From Tolypeutes matacus (taxonomy: Eukaryota > Chordata > Mammalia > Cingulata > Chlamyphoridae), in the NCBI GenBank assembly GCA_026826555.1, contig JAKSZT010053764.1:11442198-11506197 (forward strand): a DNA stretch of 64,000 nt, in the 5' to 3' direction. The position numbers were made by a program, and so were the translations under genes. Under the pieces are notes generated by a model. It worked only from the letters and a program-made list of their open reading frames with translations. It did no database searches and was not told where the DNA came from. This document shows, piece after piece, positions 36,651 to 46,740 of this stretch. Each line of letters starts with the position of its first letter. The stretch's first letter is position 1.

Positions 36651-37524
36651 CGAATAATTCAAAAACACTTTGGGAAATGTGTTTGTCTATTTTTAAGCCT
36701 AATAACCTGTAGCAAGACTCTTTAAATGTCTTAGCAAAAGACTTAACTTTAGGCTTATGTCCAGAACCTCCGAACATCTTTCATGTTACTAAATCACAGA
36801 AAAGTAGACCTGGGGAACCATTCCAGTCTATTCCAAGGAATTTTTTATATTCCTAAAAGTATTCAGTCTCAGTCCCTTTATTGTACCTTTTTACCCAGAC
36901 AGAATGGAAGATAATGTTCTTATGACACAGGACAGGGTGAAAAGTGGAAACTATTTAAGTATTACTCCTCCAAGGAATTCTTTTAAGCTTCATATTAAAA
37001 CATTCACCACTCTGTTGAGATTACCTTAGGTTTCACATGCAGCATATGCATTCCTTACAAGATGCCTATTATCATAATCAACTCTTGGGCTGAGATAAGC
37101 CTCCTTTTAACAGTGTTCTTATAAAGGACACTCTTCAACTGCTTTACTCTGATGACCAGAAACTTCACAGGTTAGTGTCAGCCCAGTGAAGGAGCCATGG
37201 AACTTCCCAGCCAAACCTAGCCTGGATTTCAAATATGCCTGGATGTGTCTGATGAGGTGGCAAGGCCAGTAGTCCCCAGCCACACATTTGCATAAATGCA
37301 CATGGGGTTGGGGAGAATTGCAAAGAGGTTTGTGCTTAGGCACCAAAGTAGCAGAGATGGGTTGAGGGAGGAGGGTCAGGATATCTGTCTCCTGGACCAA
37401 AACCACAATCTGAGGGTAAAGATGAGAGTCCAAGGGGAAAAGCAAAGGAGAAACCTGAGAGACTGGTGAGAAATGAAGAATATAGAGTAGAAGAAAGTTT
37501 GCCTACAGTTTTTTATTTCTTTGC
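36651..37524. other. intergenic DNA, nothing recognised
   Basis: No named repeat. A less AT-rich part at 37130-37440 carries minus-strand frames (37119-37445, 37376-37582) without domain features. Confidence 0.4.
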
Positions 37525-37680
37525 TCATTTCTTGATGACTGCCACAGGCTAGGCAGTATTTGAGACCCAGGTGATTTATCACTGAAGAAAAGATTCTTGC
37601 GTTGGGGAACTTATATGTTCCTGGAGGGAGACAGAGAGCAAATTAATTACATAATATGTTAGAGGGTCATAAGGGGATGG
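37525..37680 (-). repeat. L2 LINE fragment
   Basis: Reverse-complement L2 words: 'ccacaggctaggcagtattt', 'gattcttgcgttggggaac', 'ggagggagacagagagc'. Confidence 0.55.
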
Positions 37681-37694
37681 TAACTGCAACAGTA

Positions 37695-37920
37695 ATCTAG
37701 TTTCTGGAATCTGATATCAAAATGGGTGGATTCAAATCTCAGTCTTATGATCTGGGTGATCTTAGGCACATCACTTAACCACTCTGAACTTTATTTTCTT
37801 TATCAGCACACTGGAAATAAGAACTGTAATCTTTTTACAATGTTGTCAAGAGTAAACAGCATGATATATGTAAAGCAAGTGGCATTTTACCTGGAAGATA
37901 AGAAGTTAAATAAATGCCAA
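37695..37920 (+). repeat. MIR SINE
   Basis: Plus-orientation MIR: 'gtggattcaaatctcag', 'gatcttaggcacatcac', 'aaccactctgaactttattt', 'gtaaagcaagtggcattt', ending in 'aagaagttaaataaatg'. Confidence 0.75.
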
Positions 37921-37940
37921 TCATAAAAATTATATATATA

Positions 37941-38008
37941 CATGAGTACTCAAATGATGCATTATTTTGTTTATATTAACAAAATAATGCGTCATTTGAG
38001 TACTCATG
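37941..38008. repeat. 31-bp-arm hairpin (near-perfect palindrome)
   Basis: Arm 37941-37971 and arm 37978-38008 are reverse complements at 30 of 31 positions, around the 6-base loop 'tatatt'. The single difference (T at 37958 against G at 37991) is TG on one side and CG on the other, as expected from one CpG deamination after the arms were made identical. It sits between a MIR and a DAS SINE. Confidence 0.95.
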
Positions 38009-38046
38009 TGGCAAAGCCTATTGCCTGTCTCTTCAAAAATGTTTGT

Positions 38047-38134
38047 GAGGGGAGCGATGCAGTTCAGTGGTTCAGTGCCTCCTTCCCACATACAAGGTCC
38101 TGGGTTCAATCCCCGGTACCTCCTTAAAAAAAAA
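38047..38134 (+). repeat. DAS-type SINE, monomer
   Basis: One tRNA-derived unit: 'ggggagcgatgcagttcag', 'ccttcccacatacaagg', and an intact B box within 'gggttcaatccccgg', then 'tacctcctt' and an A run. The flanks share GTTTGT (38041-38046 and 38135-38140), a plausible short target duplication. Overlapping frames at 37942-38290 and 37930-38214 are not genes. Confidence 0.85.
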
Positions 38135-38140
38135 GTTTGT

Positions 38141-38599
38141 AGGGCATTTGGGAAAAAAAGAGAACTAAACAGAAGAAAAATTTCTAGAGAAAACAAACCA
38201 TTATTAAATAGCATTACTGTAGCTTATGTCACATTAATTAGCTCTCTTCAGAAAGTAATGGTAGATATGTTCAGAGGAAAACAGAATTAAATGCAGAGAC
38301 CACAACTGTAAGATCAAAGATTAAGTCCTAAACAGATAAACTTGTGTTAAATGAATCAGAAAATGACTCACTGTATTAAGACAAGGAAGTTCAATTCTCT
38401 CTGTAATTTTGTTATAAATTTGAAATTTTCATGAAGAGTAAGGGAGAATTTGCTAAAAGTGATATAGTAGATATTGACACAGAAGTAACCAAGGAAAGCA
38501 ATGGAACTTTCATAGACCATTTTGCCTGATAATGTTAAAAAGAGAGTATGAGAAATGATTTATAAAGAGGACTTCACAGAAAAAGTGCATTTGGAACAT
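38141..38599. other. intergenic DNA, nothing recognised
   Basis: AT-rich. No coding or repeat signal. Confidence 0.4.
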
Positions 38600-38790
38600 T
38601 GATCGGTGGTTATTCTCTACCAGGTACAGCAGCAAACAGCAAGTACTTTATATGTAATGTATCATTTAATCCTCAAATGAATGCATGCTCCCATTTTACA
38701 AATGATAAATCCAAAATTTATTACTAAGTCATTTTACAGATGAGGAAGCTGAGTCACTGTGCATTCAGGTATAAATATTATTTTTAAAGT
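38600..38790 (-). repeat. MIR SINE relic
   Basis: Reverse-complement MIR words: 'ctctaccaggtacagcagc', 'tgtatcatttaatcctca', 'tacagatgaggaagctgagt'. Confidence 0.7.
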
Positions 38791-39334
38791 GAGTTCAGGT
38801 ACTCTATTATTAGGGTTCTAAGGATAAGAGCGATATCAAAGGAAATTTGACTTATGTTTGGAGAACATCAGAACGCAGAGTCCATAAAATTAGAGGAGTA
38901 TATAAGTTAAGTGCCCTAACAGGTAGAACTACGTTTGCTTTCTGTGTTTGTCCTGAAGGGTAATTTATCTGGAATTAAATTGTAATTGTGAGCCACATAA
39001 AATTATCTAAAGGAAAAAAAAAAGACAATTAACTCAAGCTCATTAAATATTAGCTGTGTATTGACTGTAAAATCTTTGGATCTTCTAAATTAATGACAGA
39101 ATCATTAGATCAAAATAGTCCTTGTCAGCAATGGCAAGCTCTACCTGTTTTCTTCCTCCAAGGATGCCTTCAATGTCAGATGAAATAATACAAGGAAAGA
39201 ATCTGAAACTGATGACTGCCACAAATTGGTAGTTAGATGGGAAAACTGAAAAGTTAATATGAGCACATGATTTTGCAAAGTACTTTATGGTATATTTATT
39301 GTAATGAAGTGGAGGTGATGTGGAGAAAGGCAAG
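38791..39334. other. intergenic DNA, nothing recognised
   Basis: Minus frame 39085-39333 lacks features. Confidence 0.4.
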
Positions 39335-39505
39335 GATGTAGAGTCAGGCAGTCTAAGCTATGCACTATGATTTTAGGTATAAATCTTTTAACCATTCTGA
39401 ATGTTGATTTCCTTATATGAATTACAGAGATAAATACAGTGCAGAGCATATGAAATGATATATATATAAGCTATTTTGTCCATTATAAAACACTATGTAA
39501 ATATT
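39335..39505 (+). repeat. MIR SINE relic
   Basis: Plus-orientation MIR words: 'agagtcaggcagtctaagc', 'ttttaaccattctgaatg', 'gcatatgaaatgatat'. Confidence 0.55.
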
Positions 39506-40139
39506 TATATAAGAGCTCTAGGCCTTGTGATAAAGGGAACAGCTAATGATAATGACAAATTGCTGTTTATGTTTTTGTCCAGTTCAAATGAGAGCTTGAG
39601 CAGATGTCATTTGACTTGGCAGTTGTGAAAAGGAATTTATAAAGTTTTCTCAAAATAGTACTCTGATAGAGAGTAAGAGATCATCTAATTACCAAAATAT
39701 CACTTCTACTCCTAGAGAGTAATTTACACACTCAGAGAATCTCATTGTGTCAATAATATTTAAATGGGTTGCTGCTATTTTTAAAACTTTAATTGTGATG
39801 GCTAGCACAAAATAGTATGTGAAAAACGTGATTATATGGTTATCACTGTGTTTAATAAGGTTTGCAGCCTTTATGTACACATAACAGCTGCCAGAGCAAG
39901 CCCTCAATTAATTTTACATAGCAGGAGCAATTTTACACAATTACTTGAAAATCTTTGGCTATGTTCCATTTCTCTGACATAAACATATGGGCCAAGATCA
40001 CAAGAAATGATTATGCCAATGGGATCACTTATAGTAATAGTTATACTGAAGCTCATATTTTTCCCTATTAAATCTTTCAACTTAAAACACTCTCATTTGA
40101 TGTTTAAAAATCATTTTCATATGGATAATTCTTATTATT
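39506..40139. other. intergenic DNA, nothing recognised
   Basis: AT-rich. No coding or repeat signal. Confidence 0.4.
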
Positions 40140-40395
40140 AGAGCTAACATTGATTCAATGCTTACTAAATTCTAGGCTTTCTGCTAAGCATTTCAAATTC
40201 ATTACCCGCTTTAATACTCAGAACAACCTAAAGAATAGGTTTCAATGTTATCTTGCCTATTAGAGAGGAGGAGGCAAGTATAACAAAGTTAAGTAACCTG
40301 ATCAAGGTCACAGTGGCTAATAAGCATAATAGGGAAGACTGGAACCCAGGTCAGCCAGTGTCTAAATCTAATTTTCTTAACCACAATGCCTTCAG
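40140..40395 (-). repeat. MIR SINE
   Basis: Reverse-complement MIR over most of its length: 'tctaggctttctgctaagc', 'taatactcagaacaacct', 'ttaagtaacctgatcaagg', 'gaacccaggtcagccag', 'tcttaaccacaatgcc'. Confidence 0.8.
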
Positions 40396-40784
40396 TTTAT
40401 GTTATGTCATTACTTCAGTGTGTTATTGGGCAAAGCTAAATGCAATACAAGATTTTTTTTCTAACTTAAATATAATTGTAGGTTACTTAAATGCATGTGT
40501 TTATTAGCAGTAATAATTGGTAACCTCATTTAGGCACTATCATATTTTTTGTTGATTATCCATTGAGACATTCATTCTGCAAGTATTCATTAGGCGACTA
40601 CTATAGTCAAGCCTCTGTAATTGAATTGACTTTAGTTTCTCTTCCTTCTAAGAAATGCAGACATGTATTCCCTAGTCAGGAAGCATGCTTCTTTCTAATC
40701 ATTTTATCTTAGTATGTATTTGCTTTCCATGTGGGAAGAGTATAATTATAGTTGAGTCCAAATTTTATATAGAGTTACTGTGTA
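40396..40784. other. intergenic DNA, nothing recognised
   Basis: No coding or repeat signal that I can name. Confidence 0.4.
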
Positions 40785-41030
40785 AAAGTCTTTTATTCAC
40801 ACTTCCTTCTGATATCTTCCTATTACCCTACCTTACAAATACACATATTATAGCATCTATAATATTGCATTGTGATTTTCTACTTATTTACTCATTTTCC
40901 ATTTAAGTCCATGACCTCCTTAAGGGGAGGTATTATATATTATTTATCTTTATGTCTTCAACATCTAGATTAAAATCATGTGTTTAATTAATTGTGTTTT
41001 CTCAATGAGTGAATGAAAGAATAAGTGAAA
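40785..41030 (+). repeat. L2 LINE 3' end (weak)
   Basis: L2-like words 'cttcctattaccctacc', 'tccatgacctccttaagg', 'tctttatgtcttcaacatc' and a terminal 'tgagtgaatgaa'. Strongly diverged. Confidence 0.55.
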
Positions 41031-41647
41031 TTCCATGTACTCCAGACAATTTAGGATCAATGCTTGAGAGAATTCTAGGAAGAAGGCAAAATTCTTTTAT
41101 TACTTTTATTCACCAGTAGCAACTAGCTCAGCTGGAAATGACAGAAATGGCCTCAAATGTGCTTAAACTGTCAGGCAAAGTGAGTCCTTTTGAGGTTTAC
41201 ACCTGTCATGTTCCGAGACACAAGGGCTGAGTGAATTATACAATGACACAAAATATGGCTTAAGGAATAGGCTTTACTGGGAAAACTATTCAGGGATTCA
41301 GCAGGAAGAGGTGACCTGGTTCCTCTGATCCTCAATATCATCTCCCAGGGAGGTGAACTAAAGCCACATTCCCCCAGAATACCTGTTCTTACTGCGTTTC
41401 CAGCCTGCCCTAGTAACTCTCTCACTGGAAAACTAATGATAAGGGGACCCAGACCTTTTAGTTTGACTGAATGCTGGCATGTGCATTTCACCAACAAAAC
41501 CTGCACTTAACCCATAACTGTTCATAGTGCTGATTGGTAAACTACAAGACACCAACCTTACAAGACCTGAATAAAATAAATAGATGATTCATGCCACTGA
41601 AAATACCATTGATTTTATTGGAGACTTTATATACAGGCTGGGAGGAT
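41031..41647. other. intergenic DNA with a possible unnamed repeat
   Basis: The stretch 41150-41560 is less AT-rich, with a minus frame 41171-41506 that has no domain signature. Its composition and abrupt edges would fit an old LTR, but I cannot name one. Confidence 0.35.
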
Positions 41648-42150
41648 TGTACTTGTTTCCTATTGATGATCTATCAAATGACCACAAATATAGTGGCTTA
41701 AATCAATGCAAATTTATTATCTTACAGTTCTGGACATCCAAAGTCTGAAATGGGTCTCGCTGGGCTCAAATCAAGGAGTCACCAGGACTGTGTTCCTTTC
41801 TGGAGGCTCTAGGGGAAAATCTATTTTCCTGCCTTTTTTAGGTGGCCTGCATTCCTTGGTCTGTGGTCTTCTTCTATGCTGAAGGCTATCAATAGCCAGT
41901 TGAGTCTTTTTCACATTGCATCACCCTGACTGACTCCTGTTTCCCTCCTCCATTTTTCTTATAGACTTTTGATTACACTGGGCTCACCAGGGTAATCCAG
42001 GATAATTCCCTTATTTTAGAGTCAGATGATTAGCAACCTTAATTTCATCGGCAACCTCAATTCCTCCTGACCATGTAACAACATATTCACTTGTTCTATG
42101 GATTATTATATGGACACATTTGGGAATTCATTATTCTGCCTACCACAAAA
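41648..42150 (-). mobile_element. MLT1-like MaLR LTR
   Basis: Clear reverse complement of an MLT1-class LTR: 'tgtacttgtttcctattg' at the left edge, 'atagtggcttaaatcaatgc', 'tctggacatccaaagtctg', 'gggtctcgctgggctcaaat', 'ggaggctctaggggaaaat', 'ggtaatccaggataattcc' and a right edge 'attctgcctaccacaa'. Well preserved for the family. No internal sequence is attached, so it is a solo LTR. Confidence 0.85.
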
Positions 42151-42806
42151 GGTGTCTCTCTCTCTCTTCTCTCTTCTTTTGGCTCTCTTCTCCTGTGTTA
42201 GGACTTCATTAAGCCTGTGGGTTCTACAAGGCAGCAGGATGACTACTAGCAGCTAATTGGCCTTCTAGGTTCAAGATCAACCACATAGAGAAAAGTTACC
42301 TTCCTTCCAATGGTGTAATTTGGGTCCTCAACATATGATTCTCTGAATTGGTTCATATGTACAGGCTCTGTGGCCAGGGGAATGCAATGCTCTTTTTTTC
42401 ACAGACTTAAGTCATATCCCCACCCCTATAATGAAATAGATTGAAGAATAGGGGAGAGGCAAATGGAGGAAAGAGATGCTACTCCAGTGAATCAATTATG
42501 TTACAAAAGAAGGGTGCCAGAAGATCAAAATATCTACTATATTGAAAGGGGAGAAGGAAAAAAATCATTTTTTATAAGCAAAATATATACAGTGGTGATA
42601 AATAAAAATCTCTTTAAAATTTTGGATTAGTGGTCCTCCTACCCAGAGTAAGTAAAAAATATAGACTCATAATATAACTTGGGTCTTGGCTTTGTCTCTA
42701 CATATTTTATCTTATACATTATATTTTAAATTATGCATAATAAAAACCCCTTGCTAAATAAACATTAAATTTCAGGCTTCAAGATTTTTAATCAAAACAG
42801 TTAAAA
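42151..42806. other. intergenic DNA before L1
   Basis: A (TC)n-type tract lies at 42155-42200. No gene recognised. Confidence 0.4.
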
Positions 42807-43139
42807 AAGCAAGTGTGGTTCAACACAAGAAAATCAATCAGCGTAATACACCACATTAATAAATCACAGAAGAAAAGTCACATTATCATCTCAGTTGATT
42901 CAGAAAAGGCATTCTACAAAATACTGCATCCTTTCTTGATAAAAATACTCCAAAAGATAGGAATTAAAGGAAACTTTCTCAACATGATAAAGGGCATATA
43001 TGAAAAACCCACAGCCAACATTGTACTCAGTGGTGAAAGACTAAAAGTGTTCCCGCTGAGACTTGGAAAAAGATAAGGATGTCCCATGACACCACTGTGT
43101 TTCAAAATAATGCTAGGGGTTCCAGCTAGAGCAATCAAG

Positions 43140-43200
43140 CAAAAAAATAAAATAAAATAAAACAAACAAACAAATAAATAAATAAATAAATAAATAAAAA
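43140..43200. repeat. (AAAT)n/(AAAC)n microsatellite in L1
   Basis: A-rich tract with aaat and aaac units between L1 words 'gagcaatcaagc' and 'gcatccaattgg'. In L1 relatives this spot reads as a short A-rich stretch, so this is a local expansion that shifts the ORF2 frame. Confidence 0.9.
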
Positions 43201-44363
43201 GCATCCAATTGGAAAGTAAGAAGTAAAACTTTTGCTATTCGCAGATGATATGATCCTATAACTTAAAAAGTCCTGAAAAATCTACATCAAAGCTAATAGA
43301 GCTAATGAATGAGTTCAGCAGAGTGTCAGCATACAAAATTAATATGCAAAAATCAGTAGTGTTTCAATACACTAGTTATGAGCAATCTGAAGAAGAAGTC
43401 AGAAAAAAAAATCCATTCACAATAGTGACTAAAAGAATCAAATATTTAGGAATAAACATAACCAAGGATGTAAAGCACTTTTATTCAGAGAACTACAATA
43501 GATTGCTAAAGGAAATCAAAGAAGAACTCAATAAATGGAAGACCATACTGTGTTCATGGATTGGAAGACTAAATATCATTAAGATGTCAATTCTACCCAC
43601 ATTGGTCTACAGATTCAATGTAATTCTGATAAAAATTCCAACAGCCTTTTTTTTAAAGAAATGGAAAACCCAATTGTCAAATTTATTTGAAAGGGTAAGG
43701 GGGCTCCGAATAGCCGGACACGTCTTAAAAAGGAAGAATGAAGTTGGGGGACTCTCACTTCTAGACTTTAAATCATATTACCTAGCTACAGTGATAAAAA
43801 CAGCATGGTACTGGCATAAAGATAGACATATACAACAATAGAATTGAATTGATGGTTTAGAAACAGACTCTCACTTCTACTGTCAAGTGATTTTTGACAA
43901 GGCTGTTAAGCCCACCTAACTGAGGCACAACAGTCTATTCAACAAATGGTACTGGGAGAACTGGATATCCATAGCCCAAAGGAAGAAACAGGACCCCTAT
44001 CACATACCTTATATAAAAATTAACTCAGAATGGATCAAAGACCTAAATATAAAAGCTATAACCATAAAACTCCTAGACAAAAATGTAGGGAAGCATCTTC
44101 AAGACCTCGTGGTAGGTGGTGCATTCTTAAACCTTACACTGAAAGCAAGAGCAATGAAAGGAGAGATGGATAAATGGGACCTCCTCAAACTTAAGCACTT
44201 TTGTGCTTTAAGGGACTTTGTCAAGAAGGTGAAAAGGCAGCCCACTCAATGGGAGAAATATTTGTAAATCACATATCTGATAAGGGTTTGATTTCCATGC
44301 TGTATTATATAAAGAGCTCATACAGCTCAACAATAAAAGAACAAGTAATCCAATTTAAAAAAC

Positions 44364-44782
44364 TGTCAAGGGCGAGTTGAGGAAGGTTAGTTTAGGGAAA
44401 TGAGGAGAAAACGAGCCACAACATGGCTGCCAGATAACATGGCCCAAGACCCACCGAGACCTTGACCTTGAACTTGAGATTCCAGTTGGGACTCTTTCTG
44501 GGGCCAAAGAGAGGCCCAGATATTCCAATCAGACCTCACGATTTCCCCCCACCATTGGTGGTGTAGCTAATAACAGCTGGGGCCTCTCCCCTTGGAATAA
44601 TTAATAGCTTAAAAGGTAACCATATAAGCCAAATCTCCCTCTCTTTGCCTAGAGGAGGCCACATCAAATCTTGGTGTGTATTTCCGTCCTTCTCTCCCAT
44701 TTCTCAGCAAGCTCTGTTCTTTCCCCCAATTTCCCAATAAATTCTTTTTATTGGCCTAAAAAAAAAAAAAAAAAAAAGAGCA
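44364..44782 (+). mobile_element. LTR-like insert in L1, with A run
   Basis: Starts TGTCAAGGGCGAG. It has a TATA-like 'catataagcc' at 44624-44633 and AATAAA at 44736-44741, followed within 20 bases by about 20 A (44758-44777), and ends gagCA. If these are LTR ends, the flanks give a 5-bp duplication AAAAC (44359-44363 and 44783-44787). The text has a class I-like promoter/poly(A) layout: one TATA, one AATAAA, U3 rich in CC and GG blocks. An alternative reading is a retroposed LTR-initiated transcript whose A run is a real tail, because 'gagcaaaaactt' also resembles L1 sequence. No protein is encoded. Confidence 0.75.
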
Positions 44783-46225
44783 AAAACTTATATAGACATT
44801 TCTCCAAAGAAGAAATACACATGGCCAAAAAGCACATGAAAAAATGTTCAATATCACCAGCTATTACAGAAATGCAAATCAAAGCAACAATGAAGTATCA
44901 TCTCATACATCATAGAATGGCCATTATTTAAAAAATAGAAACAACAAGTGCTGGAGAGGATGTGGCAAAATAGAAACATTTTTTCACTATTGGTGAGAAT
45001 ATAGAATGGTGCAGCCTTTGTGGAAGACAGTTTGGCAGTTCCTCAGAAAGCTAAATATAGAACTGCCATATGATTCAGCAATCCCTCTAATAGGAATATA
45101 TCCAGAAGAAATGAAAAGAGGACGTGAAAAGACATTTGCACACCCGAGGTTCATAGCGGTGTTATTCACAATAGCCAAAAGATGGAAACAATACAAGCGT
45201 CCATCAACCAATGAATGTATAAACAAAATGTGGTATACACAACAATGAAATACTATGCTGCTGTGAGAAGAAACGAAGTTGGAACACCCATGGCAGCATG
45301 GATGAACCTTTAGGACATTATACTGAGTGAAATAAGCCAGACACAAACAGACAAATATTGTATGGTCTCACTAATATGAACTAAATACGAAGAATAAGCA
45401 TATGGAGTTAAAATCTAGATTATAGGTTACTAGGAGATAGGATGAGGGCTGAGAAGGGGTACTGATGCTTAATGCATGTAGAATTTTTAATTAGCTTGAC
45501 TGAAAAAATGGATAGAGTTGATGATAACACATTGTAGTTAGTATAACTAACACGGCTGGTTAATAAATGGGATTGGGGCTGAAAGGAGTAATCTAGGGAT
45601 ATAAATATCAATTGAAGGAAAGCTAGAGAATAATCTAGGGACTGAATGGCATAGTGAACCCAGAGTGGTTGAGGATTGTACAAATAAAAGAAAGTTCTTC
45701 TATGAGCTAGTACAAATGTATGTCACTCTTAAAGGGTGGTAAGAATGTGGAAGGTAATGTATCAATGCTAAGCGTCAACAAAAGGAGGTTATGGAAGTTT
45801 TCCTTTTGGCTTTTAGACTAAGGAAAACATTCAAAAATTTACTGAGGCAGTGACTGCACAACTCTGTGATGAAAATGAGAACCACTGAAAGTACACTTTG
45901 GATAGATCGTACAAGGCATGGGACTGTATAACACTGTGAACCATATGGTGGAAGATGGACTGTGCTTAATAGTACAAATATAAGAGTATTCTCTCTTTAA
46001 CTATAACACATGTATAATACTAATACATGGTGTTAATAATAGGGGGTGTATAGGGAAAATATATCAAATTTAAGCTGTGGACTATAGTTAGTGGTAAGAG
46101 TCTGATGATGTTATTTCATAATCTGTAGTAACGATATAAGGTGTTGGTGGAGGGCTGATATATGGGAATTCTACACATGATCCATGATTGTTTTGTAAGC
46201 TCACAACTTCTCTAATTAAAAATGT

Positions 46226-46544
46226 TTATTTTTTTTTTAATGTTAAAATTAGGTCAAAGTATTTTGTTGCTTTAAAAATAAAAAAGGACATCCAGCAATA
46301 AAGATGTTTACTTAAATGAAAAAAATAAATAATTTTATAGATGATGCTATTTTAATAAAACAGAATATATAATACCTTTTTCAACTATTTTTTACGTGTA
46401 AAAACTTAATTTTTTGTCATAATCATAAAATTAAAGAGGAACATCCTAGCTTTCCTTGAAAGCAAGCAAACTAGTTCAAATGATTGGCTCCCTATCAAAC
46501 TCCCCAGAGAGTCTCACAATGTTCATTCCTTTTATTATAGCCAC
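46226..46544. other. spacer after L1
   Basis: T-rich and AT-rich. Nothing recognised. Confidence 0.4.
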
Positions 46545-46740
46545 TTACATATCAGGTAATATACTGAACACTTTTCATATATTTGCCATTTGCCCTTTAT
46601 TATATTGTGTGATTTATATTTTATAAGTGAATGAACTGAGGCGCAGAGAGAGTAATTCATTCAAGATCATATAGCATTTAAGTGGAAGCCAGGTTGTCTC
46701 TGAGTCAGAACCCTCAGTGCTCTGCAATGATGAGTGATAA
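46545..46740 (-). repeat. MIR SINE relic
   Basis: Reverse-complement MIR: 'tgaactgaggcgcagagaga', 'gtaattcattcaagatcat', 'taagtggaagccaggttgtc'. Confidence 0.7.

Larger units (their letters stand above)
42813..45350 (+). pseudogene. L1 ORF2 3' remnant
   Basis: Pieces of the ORF2 polyprotein remain: the reverse-transcriptase part 42813-43076, the catalytic FADDM box at 43238-43252 (the family's usual YADD/FADD), the thumb/connection part in the frame 43305-43841, and a C-terminal part 45006-45248 containing NIELPYDSAIPLIG and WKQYKRPSTNE. Frameshifts and stops separate the pieces, in addition to the two insertions. The endonuclease domain is missing altogether. Confidence 0.9.
42807..46225 (+). 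mobile_element. 5'-truncated L1 LINE
   Basis: Starts inside the reverse-transcriptase domain ('gtggttcaacacaagaaaatc') and runs to an L1-type 3' untranslated region ending 'acaacttctctaattaaaaa' near 46225. It lacks ORF1 and most of ORF2, so it is not capable of movement. An (AAAT)n expansion at 43140-43200 and a 419-bp LTR-like insert at 44364-44782 interrupt it. The same subfamily end recurs in antisense at 59640-61496. A candidate target duplication ('gttaaaa' on both sides) is too weak to rely on. Confidence 0.95.

Noticed and set aside
43140..43200. CRISPR-like or structured repeat array
   Set aside because: It is an A-rich microsatellite expansion inside L1.
42807..46225. Target-site duplication for the plus-strand L1
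   Set aside because: The 'gttaaaa' match at both ends is short and AT-rich, and could be chance.
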